Assembly (NCBI GenBank): GCA_035620975.1
Contig: DASPFV010000133.1
Span: forward strand, 1-46,724
Length of the DNA stretch: 46,724 nucleotides
Direction: 5' to 3'
From: DASPFV01 sp035620975
Lineage (GTDB): Bacteria; Acidobacteriota; Vicinamibacteria; Vicinamibacterales; 2-12-FULL-66-21
This document shows, piece after piece, positions 1-7,804 of the stretch (positions are counted from its first letter, which is position 1; each line of letters starts with the position of its first letter). Under the pieces are notes generated by a model. That model searched no databases. It was not told where the DNA came from and saw only the letters and a program-made list of their open reading frames with translations. The position numbers were made by a program, and so were the translations under genes.

Positions 1-64
1 AGGTCTTGCATTGACGTACGGCCGCTGGATCGACCGGCCGTACGTCAATGCAAGACCTGACCCC
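1..64. repeat. REP-like inverted repeat pair (REPIN-like hairpin)
   Basis: Positions 1-24 and 35-58 are perfect 24-base reverse complements separated by a 10-base loop (25-34). The outer part of each arm carries the core GTCTTGCATTGACGTAC or its complement. The right copy runs on to 64 with TGACCCC, matching the GGGGTCA that precedes the core in two copies at the far end of the window. The inner stem (GGCCG/CGGCC) is not shared with the far-end copies, so the conserved part is the outer motif. The left copy is cut by the window edge. This matches the known REPIN layout of two inverted REP units around a variable loop. No RAYT-type transposase is visible here. Confidence 0.8.
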
Positions 65-90
65 ACCTGTGGCCCCACCTGCAGGGCGGT

Positions 91-130
91 TAAAATGGAC
101 GAGGGAACGGGTCCCGTGCGAGGAGAGAGG
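91..130 (+). promoter_or_regulatory. Candidate -10 box and Shine-Dalgarno for the M29-like gene
   Basis: TAAAAT at 91-96 fits a sigma-70 -10 hexamer; no convincing -35 lies 16-18 bases upstream. AGGAGAGAGG at 121-130 is a good Shine-Dalgarno sequence eight bases before the ATG at 139. It favours that ATG over the TTG immediately before it. Confidence 0.45.
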
Positions 131-138
131 GCCCTTTG

Positions 139-1173
139 ATGGTGTTCGGGTCACCTGTGGCGGAACTGATGCCGGGCGCGCGCAACGCGGTCGACGTGTG
201 TCTGGCGATTCAATCAGGCGAGCGCGTCGCCCTCATCGCCGACGAAGCCAGCCGCAGCGTCGCGGCCAGCCTCGAGGCCGCGCTGCTCGCACGGGGGGCC
301 GACACGAGGCCGCTCCTGGTCGAAGCGCTGGCGCAGCGTCCGCTCCAGGTGGCGCCGCGGGAGATCCTCACCTCGCTCGAGCAGGCCGACGCCGGGATCC
401 TGTGCGTGCAGCCGCGGGAAGGGGAGCTCGCCTCACGGATGGCCATCGTTTCGGTGGTGGAGCGGCGGCGCATCCGGTATGCCCACATGGTGGGCGTCAC
501 CCCTCGCATCATGTGCGAGGGGATGCGCGCCGATTACCGGCGCGTCGATCGCCTGAGCCAGCAGTTGTGCGAGCGCATGCCCGAAGCCAGCAGGCTGACC
601 GTCAGCTCGCCAGGAGGGACGCGCTTCACGGCCGTATTCGATCCCGCGCTGGCCTGGGTGAAGACGAGCGGCCTCATCAACCCGCGCTACTGGTCCAACC
701 TGCCGGCCGGTGAGGTGTTCACCACTCCGGGTTCGGTCGACGGCACGTTCGTCTGCGACGGGACGGCCGGCGACTACTTCAACGCGAAATACGGCACGCT
801 CGAGCGCACGCCGCTCGTGCTCGAGATTCAGGGCGGCCGGCTGACCTCCGCGCGGTGTGATCGCAAGGATCTCGAGCGCGATTTCTGGAGCTACTGCCAC
901 ACCGACGAGAACAGCGAACGGGTCGGTGAGCTCGCCTTCGGCACGAATCTGGGCCTGCGGGAGATGATCGGCGTCCTGCTGCAGGACGAGAAGGTGCCGG
1001 GCGTGCACCTGGCTTTCGGCGACCCGTACGGCAGCCAGACGCACGCCACGTGGGCGTCCCGCACGCACGTCGACGTGCTGACGCGAGACTGCAACGTCTG
1101 GATCGACGACGAGCAGGTGATCGAGGGCGGCCGTTACCGCCTGGACCGCTTTGACTTGAGCGATCCGGCCTGA
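139..1173 (+). CDS. Aminopeptidase of the M29 (thermophilic metalloprotease) type
   Basis: This 344-residue protein resembles family M29 leucyl aminopeptidases, dinuclear-metal exopeptidases of about 400 residues. The visible motifs sit in the C-terminal half, in the expected order: GEVFTTP with Glu192, ELAFG with Glu264, HLAFG with His290, and HVD with His310 and Asp312. These match positions that bind the two metals in the family. The N-terminal half is shorter than usual. There is no signal peptide, so a cytoplasmic role in peptide turnover is likely. The start is the ATG with a strong Shine-Dalgarno; the TTG one codon earlier is unlikely. It is transcribed toward the esterase on the opposite strand. 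The family call is fairly firm, the substrate unknown. Confidence 0.75.
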   Translation: MVFGSPVAELMPGARNAVDVCLAIQSGERVALIADEASRSVAASLEAALLARGADTRPLLVEALAQRPLQVAPREILTSLEQADAGILCVQPREGELASRMAIVSVVERRRIRYAHMVGVTPRIMCEGMRADYRRVDRLSQQLCERMPEASRLTVSSPGGTRFTAVFDPALAWVKTSGLINPRYWSNLPAGEVFTTPGSVDGTFVCDGTAGDYFNAKYGTLERTPLVLEIQGGRLTSARCDRKDLERDFWSYCHTDENSERVGELAFGTNLGLREMIGVLLQDEKVPGVHLAFGDPYGSQTHATWASRTHVDVLTRDCNVWIDDEQVIEGGRYRLDRFDLSDPA

Positions 1174-1197
1174 CCCCCGCCCGATCCCCGGTCCCCA

Positions 1198-1926
1198 TTA
1201 CCAGCTCCCCAGATACTGCCGCATCTGCTCCTGCCAGTACGGCCAGTCATGCCCTCCGCGCGGGCCCCAGTCATCCAGGTGATGCCGGATGCCCCGGCGC
1301 GCCAGCGTCTCCGAGAGCGCGTACGAAGGCCGGCTGTCCTCCCAGGGTCCCGAGCCGGTCACGATCCTGATCTCGCACGTGGCGAGCTGGCCCAGAATCC
1401 ACGGGTCGGTCAGATGGGCCAGGTAGTCCACCGGGTTGTGGAAATAGAAGTTGTCGTCATAGAGGCCGTCCATGAAGCGACGGAGGTCGTACACGCCTGA
1501 GAGCGCGTAGCAGCGCTTCACCATGTGGGGGTATCGGAAGAGCGTGTTCGCCGCGTGGTATGCCCCCAGCGACGCGCCCATCGTCGTAATCGGAATACCT
1601 GGCGTCCGGCAGCTCGCGTAGATGAACGGCACGACCTCGTCGCGGATGTACTCGTCGAACACGCGCTGGCGGTAGCTCCGGTGGAAGGGGTGCGCGCTGC
1701 GGTCGAGAAAGGATTCGTGGTTGTTGGACCCGGCACAGAACAGCTTCACGCGACCCGCCTCGATGAACGGCGCCATCGCGGCGACAAGTCCGTGACGTTC
1801 CAGTTCCCATTCGTCGCCGTGGCTCGTTGGGAACGCCAGCATGGGCAGCCCCCAGTGGCCGAAGATGGCCAGCCCCATGTCGTGCCCCAGGCGCGGGGAA
1901 TGCCAGTACTGATGGTCGATCCGCAT
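1198..1926 (-). CDS. Alpha/beta-hydrolase, putative esterase (COG4947-like)
   Basis: A 242-residue cytoplasmic alpha/beta-hydrolase. The nucleophile elbow is GASLGAY with Ser119, the catalytic His is probably His226 in GGHDW, and the acid is likely the Asp near residue 197 (PWED). The order and spacing fit the esterase D/putative esterase superfamily, and length is typical of its compact members. GGAG lies three bases before the ATG, so this start is acceptable. It ends 24 bases from the end of the M29-like gene (convergent) and lies about 40 bases downstream of the D-aminoacylase-like gene on the same strand, so these two may be co-transcribed. The substrate cannot be told from the sequence. 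Confidence 0.75.
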   Translation of the reverse strand: MRIDHQYWHSPRLGHDMGLAIFGHWGLPMLAFPTSHGDEWELERHGLVAAMAPFIEAGRVKLFCAGSNNHESFLDRSAHPFHRSYRQRVFDEYIRDEVVPFIYASCRTPGIPITTMGASLGAYHAANTLFRYPHMVKRCYALSGVYDLRRFMDGLYDDNFYFHNPVDYLAHLTDPWILGQLATCEIRIVTGSGPWEDSRPSYALSETLARRGIRHHLDDWGPRGGHDWPYWQEQMRQYLGSW

Positions 1927-1964
1927 GTGCTCCGTTGGCGCGCCGGGACCTGGCCAGTGGCGGG

Positions 1965-3683
1965 TCAGCGAGTGGCGAGGATTGGGGGCTGATCCCGCCG
2001 TCCCGCTCCCCGGAGCGCGCGCCCGGGCTTCGCGCCCGTGTGCTCGCCATCCTCGAGCACAGGCGTGCCGTTGACGAGCACGTGCCGCACGCCGAGCGCG
2101 TACTGGTGCGGCTGTTCGAAGGTCGCCCGGTCCTGAATCATCGCCGGGTCGAACACCACGACGTCGGCGAACATGCCCTCGCGGAGGAAGCCGCGGCGAT
2201 CCAGCTCGAGGTTCGACGCGGGCAGCCCCGTCAGCCGGCGAACGGCTTCCGTGAGCGTGATGACCTTCTCGTCGCGGACGTAGCGTCCCAGCAGGCGGGC
2301 GAAATTGCCGTAGGCCCGCGGGTGCGTGGCCGACCGCGTGAAGGGCAGCTCCGGCGCCATGGAGGCCGCGTCGGACCCGAACGACACCCAGGGCAGTCGG
2401 ATCTGCTTGCGCAAATTGTCCTCGGACATCATGAAGTAGACCGTCCCCACGCGTGAGCGATCCTCGAGCACCAGGTTCATGATCGTCTCGACGGGATCCT
2501 CACCCCGGAGACGCGCGGCCTCGGCGAGCGTCTTGCCCGTGAGCGGCTTGAGCTGCTCGGACTTGAACTCGACGAGCAGCACGCGATCAGGCGATCCAGC
2601 CGCCAGGTACAGGTTCTCCCACTCGTTCGTCGGCGTGCGAATCGCGGCCGCGATCTTCCGCCGCACCCCGGGGTCGGCGAGCCGTTTGTAGGCGGCGTCG
2701 TAGCCGCCGTCGAGCACCCAGGGCGGCATGGCGGCGTCGAGCCCCGTGGACCCCGCCGTGTAGGTGTACATGTCCGCGGTGACGCGGAGCCCGCCGGCCC
2801 GGGCGGCCTCGACCATCGCGATGACCTTGTCCATCTTCGGCCAGTTCGCCTCTCCCGCAGCCTTGAGATGGTAGATCTCGGCACGGATTCCAGCCTCGCG
2901 CGCGATCCGGATGAGCTCTTCGACCGCTTCGACCAGCCGGTTGCCCTCGCTCCGGATGTGCGAGATGTACATGCCGCGATACTCCGCCGCCACCCTGCAC
3001 AGCTCGATGAGCTCCTCGGTCCGTGCGTAGAAGGCCGGGGCGTAAATGAGCGACGACCCGATGCCCAGTGCGCCCGCCTGCATCTCCACGCGCACGAGGC
3101 GCCGCATTTCCTCGAGCTGCGCCGGCGTGGGCTTCCGGTCCTCGAGGCCGATCACGTGCTCGCGGATCGTCGTGGCGCCGATGAATGAGGCCACGTTCTG
3201 CGATACGCCCCGGCGTTCCAGCTCGCCGAGGTACTCCGACAGGCTCGTCCACGTGATCTCATACTTGATGTCGCCCATCTGCTCGACAAGGCGCTTCTTC
3301 ATCGCCTCGTTGAGCGGGCCCATCGACGATCCCTCACCGAAGATCTGGGTCGTGACGCCCTGACGGAGCTCGCCCTGGGATCGCCCGTCGGCGAGCAGCG
3401 ACTCGGTGGACCACGAGAGCATGTTGATGAACCCGGGCGCCACGGCGAGGTTCGCGGCGTCGATCGTCAGCGTGGCGGGGTGATCGGCGAACTGGCCGAT
3501 GCCTGCGATGCGGTCGCCGCGGATGCCGACGTCCACCCGGCGCGGCGCCGCCCCTGTTCCGTCGTAGACCGCCCCCCCGCGAATCAGCACGTCGAATGCA
3601 GCCGGCTGGCGCGTGTGGACAGGATCCCGGCCGATCGCGATGACCAGCAGGGCGATCAGCGCGGCAATACAGGTTCGAGGCAT
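1965..3683 (-). CDS. D-aminoacylase-like amidohydrolase lacking the HxH metal motif
   Basis: A 572-residue exported protein of the N-acyl-D-amino-acid deacylase group. Residues 1-26 look like a signal sequence with hydrophobic core ALIALLVIAIG. The amidohydrolase frame is clear: FDVLIRGGAVYDGTG at 30-44 and APGFIN at 82-87. Where active members have GFIDxHxH, this one reads GFINMLSW, and the usual GNCGSS cysteine motif reads GEGSS (Glu117). His242 (SHIRSEG), His272 (YHLKA) and Asp438 (GSDAAS) are kept. The C-terminal composite domain is complete. The start chosen is the ATG at 3683, because TAAGAT sits five bases upstream; an in-frame start at 3704 would lie above that box. It may be catalytically altered or use another metal arrangement. 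Confidence 0.75.
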   Translation of the reverse strand: MPRTCIAALIALLVIAIGRDPVHTRQPAAFDVLIRGGAVYDGTGAAPRRVDVGIRGDRIAGIGQFADHPATLTIDAANLAVAPGFINMLSWSTESLLADGRSQGELRQGVTTQIFGEGSSMGPLNEAMKKRLVEQMGDIKYEITWTSLSEYLGELERRGVSQNVASFIGATTIREHVIGLEDRKPTPAQLEEMRRLVRVEMQAGALGIGSSLIYAPAFYARTEELIELCRVAAEYRGMYISHIRSEGNRLVEAVEELIRIAREAGIRAEIYHLKAAGEANWPKMDKVIAMVEAARAGGLRVTADMYTYTAGSTGLDAAMPPWVLDGGYDAAYKRLADPGVRRKIAAAIRTPTNEWENLYLAAGSPDRVLLVEFKSEQLKPLTGKTLAEAARLRGEDPVETIMNLVLEDRSRVGTVYFMMSEDNLRKQIRLPWVSFGSDAASMAPELPFTRSATHPRAYGNFARLLGRYVRDEKVITLTEAVRRLTGLPASNLELDRRGFLREGMFADVVVFDPAMIQDRATFEQPHQYALGVRHVLVNGTPVLEDGEHTGAKPGRALRGAGRRDQPPILATR

Positions 3684-3688
3684 GCGCC

Positions 3689-3694
3689 ATCTTA
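3689..3694 (-). promoter_or_regulatory. Leaderless-type -10 box (TAAGAT)
   Basis: Read on the minus strand, TAAGAT ends five bases before the ATG at 3683. Transcription would begin at or next to the start codon. No -35 element is evident. Confidence 0.45.
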
Positions 3695-3711
3695 CTCCGC
3701 GCAATCGACCA

Positions 3712-5058
3712 TTATTGGCTGCCGCCTCCGGGGTAGCCGGGCCGCTTCAGCAGCGTCGGCGTCGCGGGCCCGTGCGGGGTAATCGTGTAGCGGTACGCCT
3801 CGAGCAACCAGGTGCGGCCAGTGCGCTTCACCACCAGCGTGCAGAGTCCCTGCGTGTCGGGCATCGCCTCGCCGGAGTCGGAGGTCACGCCGCGGAGCTC
3901 CCATTTCCCGTCGGCGACCGCGACATCGCTGGCGAGGCAGCGCACGCCCATCACTGTGAGCGGGTGCCGCGTGCCGCGATACGCCCGCCGGGCGAACAGC
4001 GCGGCGCGGTTCTGTCGTATGACCATCGGCCCCCGTTCGACGTAGCCGTCGGGATGCACGAGATCTCCTTGGCGGGCCCAGAGGCCGGCCAGCCGCTCGG
4101 CATCGCCGTTGGCCCAGTGCGTGGCGTACAAGCTGCCGATGGCGCGTATCGATCGTTCGTCCCCCGGGGAACATTCGTCCTGCGGCGCCGACGCTGCCGT
4201 CGGATCCGGACGACGGAGCTGCGACGCGCCGGCGGAGGGGAACGGCAATGGTGCAGCCTGCAGCGCTGCGATGTCGTCGACGATGCCCGAGACGAGCGTG
4301 TCGACGAGAACGCGCCCCTTGCCGGCGGAGGCGAGCGTCGGATCGCCCCAGACGCCGCTCGGCGAGTAGGTCCCGGAGCCCCCCTGCCGGCGCGTCAAGG
4401 CGAACGGCGTCGACCGCGGACCGAAATCCTTGACAGCCTTGCTCATGTCGACGGAGCCCGGGTCGAGGTGCAGCATCATCGACGTCTCCAGCTCGTCGGC
4501 GTGGCTGCCACCCTCCTGCTCGCCAACCCGGCGAGCCGCCGGCGCGAGCCGCGCTTCGATCGACGTGTACCGCAGCAGGATCCCGTCCGCGGCCAGCGTG
4601 GTGGCGGCCGCCTCGAGAGGTCGCAGCGTCGAGATGCCCGTGTTGAGCACGTAGAAGCGGCGCGGTCCGTGGCGCGCAAGGCTCCGCACCACGTCGACCG
4701 TCAGGTCGCGCGCGGTGGCCAGCGACAGCGACGTCGATCCGGGATACTCGAGGAACGCGGGATAATAATGATACGTCAGCGTCGGGGCGATGACGGTCGT
4801 GACGCGGGGGGCCACCCGCTCCATGAGGTGCTCAGCCAGCGTTTCGTCGCTGCGCAGCTTCAGGTGCGGTCCGTGCTCCTTGCTGCCAGCGCCGAGCGGG
4901 ATGACCACGACAGCGGCTGGCGTCAAGAGCGGTTCCGCGTCCGTCCAAGGCAGGTCGCCCAGGTGCCGGCTCCCCTGCGTGTCGCGCGGACGGACCTGGC
5001 CTGACGCGCTGACGAGGGAGGCCGCGGTGAGGGCCAGAATCAGGATCGGCGCACGCAT
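3712..5058 (-). CDS. Exported creatininase-family protein fused to an NTF2-like domain
   Basis: A 448-residue protein beginning with a signal peptide (core ILILALTAASLVSASG, residues 5-20). Residues about 33-265 form a creatininase-type amidohydrolase: PLGAGSKEHGPHL at 54-66, Asp71, and HADELETSMML at 186-196. The usual ExH reads KEH and the usual NGHGGN region reads NTGISTLRP, so this is a divergent clade. Residues about 285-435 resemble a SnoaL/DUF4440 NTF2-like domain (IRAIGSLYATHWANGD; GLCTLVVKRTGRTWLLE). The ATG at 5058 is preferred because it starts the signal peptide and GAGG lies upstream; an in-frame start at 5079 is less likely. It ends eight bases before position 3704 and may be co-transcribed with the amidohydrolase. 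Confidence 0.72.
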   Translation of the reverse strand: MRAPILILALTAASLVSASGQVRPRDTQGSRHLGDLPWTDAEPLLTPAAVVVIPLGAGSKEHGPHLKLRSDETLAEHLMERVAPRVTTVIAPTLTYHYYPAFLEYPGSTSLSLATARDLTVDVVRSLARHGPRRFYVLNTGISTLRPLEAAATTLAADGILLRYTSIEARLAPAARRVGEQEGGSHADELETSMMLHLDPGSVDMSKAVKDFGPRSTPFALTRRQGGSGTYSPSGVWGDPTLASAGKGRVLVDTLVSGIVDDIAALQAAPLPFPSAGASQLRRPDPTAASAPQDECSPGDERSIRAIGSLYATHWANGDAERLAGLWARQGDLVHPDGYVERGPMVIRQNRAALFARRAYRGTRHPLTVMGVRCLASDVAVADGKWELRGVTSDSGEAMPDTQGLCTLVVKRTGRTWLLEAYRYTITPHGPATPTLLKRPGYPGGGSQ

Positions 5059-5153
5059 GGAGACCTCGCTGCGGTGCACGGCGTGAGATGGAGCCGGGAC
5101 TGTACATCAACACCCCCCGGGCGTGGAATGCTGCGCCAGGACGGAGCGGCGGG

Positions 5154-5975
5154 ATGGACTGGGACGCTGAACGCTACCACCGGCTCTCCGATCCGCAGCG
5201 AGAGTGGGGCCAGCGCGTACTGGACCGCCTCGCGGCGCTGCCCGGGGAGTCCATCCTGGATATCGGCTGCGGAACCGGGCGCCTGACGGCGGAGCTGCTC
5301 GCGCGGGCGGGACCGGGCCTGGTCGTCGGCCTGGACCGCTCCGCGGCCATGCTGAAGGAGGCCACGCGGCGCCACGCGGGAGTCGTCCTCGGCCCCCACG
5401 AGCTCGATGCGGCGCCGCCGCGCATCCGCTACGTTCGTGGGGACGCCGCCGCCCTTCCCTTCGTCGACGCCTTCGACGCCGTGTTCAGCACGGCGACGTT
5501 TCACTGGGTCCGCGATCACGACGCGCTCTTCGCCAGCATCGCACGGGCGCTCGCGCCCGGAGGGCGGCTCATCGCGCAGTGCGGCGGAGGGCCGAATCTC
5601 GCCGTCCTGCTGGAACGGGCGCACCGGCTGATGCAGTCGCCGCGATATGCCCGCCACTTCGTCGGCTGGAGTGATCCGTGGATGTTCGCCGACGTCCCCA
5701 CGACCATCGGGCGCCTCAGGCATGCCGGATTCACCGCGATCGACGTCTCGCTCGAAGCAGCACCCACGACGCTCCCTGACGCGGAGCGGTACGCCGACTT
5801 CCTCTCCTGTGTCTGCGTGCGCCACCACGTGGACCGTCTGCCGGAAGCGGAGCGCCCCGGTTTCCTTGCCGCGCTCACAGCAGAGGCGGCCGGCGACACA
5901 CCCGCGTTCACGCTCGACTACTGGCGGCTCAATATCGCGGCAGTGAAGCCGGCGGGAGCGGAGCGGGCCGCGTGA
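5154..5975 (+). CDS. Class I SAM-dependent methyltransferase
   Basis: A 273-residue methyltransferase with the Rossmann SAM-binding motif ILDIGCGTGRLT, an acidic residue after strand 2 (VVGLDRS), motif GDAAALPF, and TFHWVRDHDALF, which resembles trans-aconitate 2-methyltransferase-like proteins. I start at the ATG at 5154 because MDWDAERY aligns with typical N-termini and leaves about 95 bases for divergent promoters; an in-frame ATG at 5088 would add 22 residues. It opens a three-gene unit: its TGA overlaps the GTG of the MutS-like gene by four bases. The substrate is unknown. Confidence 0.8.
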   Translation: MDWDAERYHRLSDPQREWGQRVLDRLAALPGESILDIGCGTGRLTAELLARAGPGLVVGLDRSAAMLKEATRRHAGVVLGPHELDAAPPRIRYVRGDAAALPFVDAFDAVFSTATFHWVRDHDALFASIARALAPGGRLIAQCGGGPNLAVLLERAHRLMQSPRYARHFVGWSDPWMFADVPTTIGRLRHAGFTAIDVSLEAAPTTLPDAERYADFLSCVCVRHHVDRLPEAERPGFLAALTAEAAGDTPAFTLDYWRLNIAAVKPAGAERAA

Positions 5976-7804
5976 CCGCGGTCGCACCCGATGCGCACGG
6001 CCGGTACGTGAGCCGTGCAGCCGCCCATGCGCGGGCGCGAGCAGTCGAGCAGGCCCGGTCCGTGCGGATCTCCAGGATGCGCCTTGCGACGTTTCTCCCG
6101 GCGCTCGGCCTGCTCGCCTGGACGCTGGCGCGTGGTGTCACCCCGGGACCGCTCGTGGCCGCTCTGACCCTCCTTGCCGCGTTTGCGGCGCTGGTGGTGT
6201 GGCATGCCCGTGTCGAGGCGCGCGTCGCGTGGTTCGATGCCCTCCGGACGGTATGCAATCGTGGCGTCGCGCGGCTGCAACGCGACTGGGCGCGCCTGCC
6301 GCCCGGAGAGCCGCCGGCCGGCGTGGATCCTGGTCACCACCCCTACGCGCAGGATCTCGATCTGTTCGGGCGCGCGTCTCTTTTCCAGTGGCTCGGGCCC
6401 GCGGCGACCCCCGGCGGTGCACGGATCCTCGCCGACTGGCTGCTCATGGCTGCGCCGCCGGCCGAGGTCCGAGAGCGTCAGCAGGCAGTCGCCGCTCTTG
6501 CTCCGCTCGAGGTCTGGCGCGAGGAGCTGGCGGCGCACGGAGTCCTCGCCGCGTCCGCGCGGCAAATCGAGATCGATCGCTTCCTGGCGTGGGCCGAGGG
6601 GGGCGAGCTCTTCGGGGCGCGCGCTGGCCTGGTCCGTATCGCTGTCGTCGTGATCCTCGTGGCGCTCTGGGCAGGCATCGGCCTCCACGCTGCCGGCGTG
6701 GTCGACGTGGCCATCTGGTCGGGCCCGCTGCTGGCGGGCATCGTCCTCTCATTCGCGCTGGCCGGCCGTGTCTCGACGGCGCTGGATCGCGCCGATGCCG
6801 GCGAGCACGCGCTGCAGCGGTATGCGGGCCTCTTCGAGCACGCGGTCGCCGTGCCGGGGCAGGCGCCACGACTCGGCGCCATCCGCGACCAGCTCAGGGC
6901 GGAGCATGCCACGGCGCCGGCGTGCATGCGCCGGCTGAACCGGATTCTTGCCTTCGGAGAGCTGCGCCGCGGCGCCGCGCTCCTGCACTTTCCCGTTCAG
7001 GCGTTGACGCTCTGGGACTTCCACGTCGTGTTCGCGCTCGAGCGGTGGCGCCGGCACACCGGATCCCACGTCCGGAGCTGGCTGGCGGCGCTGGCCGATC
7101 TGGACGCGCTGGCGGTGCTGGCTGGCCTCCAGTGCGACAACCCGGCGTGGACCGTCCCGGTGTTCGTCCCCGAGCCGGTCCTCGACGCTCACGGCCTCGG
7201 CCACCCGTTGCTGGACGACGGGCGCCGCGTCGCCAACGATCTGACCATCGGTCCGCCAGGGTCGATCGTGCTGGTGACGGGCTCCAACATGTCAGGCAAG
7301 AGCACGCTCCTCCGGTCGATCGGGTTGAACGTCGTGCTCGCGCAGGCTGGCGCCGCCGTCTGCGCCGACCGGCTTGCGCTGCCTGCCTGCGATCTCCAGA
7401 CCAGCATCCGCGTCCAGGACTCGCTGGAACTGGGGCTCTCGTATTTCATGGCGGCCCTCGGCCGGCTGAAAGGGGTCGTCGACGCGGCCGAGCACGAGCG
7501 CGGCGATCGCGTGCTGCTGTACCTGCTCGACGAGGTCTTGCAGGGCACCAACAGCGTGGAGCGCGCCATCGCCGTGCGGGCAGTGGCGCGCCACCTGCTG
7601 GAGGCGGGCGCCATCGGCGCGATGACCACCCACGACCTCGGCCTCGCCGCCGAAGACCCGCTGAAATCGTCCGCGCGGCTGGTCCACTTCACCGAGACCG
7701 TGGACGAGTCCGGCGCGATGCGGTTCGACTACCGTCTGCGCCCGGGCCTGGCCACGTCGCGGAACGCGCTCCGGCTCATGCAGCTGATTGGAATCGAGGT
7801 GTGA
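5972..7804 (+). CDS. Membrane-anchored MutS-family ATPase
   Basis: This 610-residue protein ends in a MutS-type ABC ATPase: Walker A in GSNMSGKSTLL near residue 437, Walker B with LLDEVLQGTN near 516-526, and a conserved TTHD near 550. Upstream is a shortened MutS core (HPYAQDLDLFGRASLFQWL). Two pairs of hydrophobic segments are present, at about 38-77 and 221-265, so the protein is probably anchored in the inner membrane. The mismatch-recognition and connector domains of true MutS are absent. The GTG start overlaps the preceding TGA (GTGA), implying translational coupling, and the same arrangement links it to the next gene. A role in mismatch repair is doubtful; the family is known, but its job is not established here. 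Confidence 0.8.
   Translation: MTAVAPDAHGRYVSRAAAHARARAVEQARSVRISRMRLATFLPALGLLAWTLARGVTPGPLVAALTLLAAFAALVVWHARVEARVAWFDALRTVCNRGVARLQRDWARLPPGEPPAGVDPGHHPYAQDLDLFGRASLFQWLGPAATPGGARILADWLLMAAPPAEVRERQQAVAALAPLEVWREELAAHGVLAASARQIEIDRFLAWAEGGELFGARAGLVRIAVVVILVALWAGIGLHAAGVVDVAIWSGPLLAGIVLSFALAGRVSTALDRADAGEHALQRYAGLFEHAVAVPGQAPRLGAIRDQLRAEHATAPACMRRLNRILAFGELRRGAALLHFPVQALTLWDFHVVFALERWRRHTGSHVRSWLAALADLDALAVLAGLQCDNPAWTVPVFVPEPVLDAHGLGHPLLDDGRRVANDLTIGPPGSIVLVTGSNMSGKSTLLRSIGLNVVLAQAGAAVCADRLALPACDLQTSIRVQDSLELGLSYFMAALGRLKGVVDAAEHERGDRVLLYLLDEVLQGTNSVERAIAVRAVARHLLEAGAIGAMTTHDLGLAAEDPLKSSARLVHFTETVDESGAMRFDYRLRPGLATSRNALRLMQLIGIEV

Noticed and set aside
1..58. Hairpin as an intrinsic terminator or as an inverted-read artefact
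   Set aside because: No T-run follows. A second hairpin with the same outer motif but a different centre occurs at the other end, so a natural repeat family is the better explanation, although an artefact is not fully excluded.
5972..7804. Calling this gene mutS
   Set aside because: Only the ATPase and part of the core are present, with membrane segments; the mismatch-binding domain is missing.
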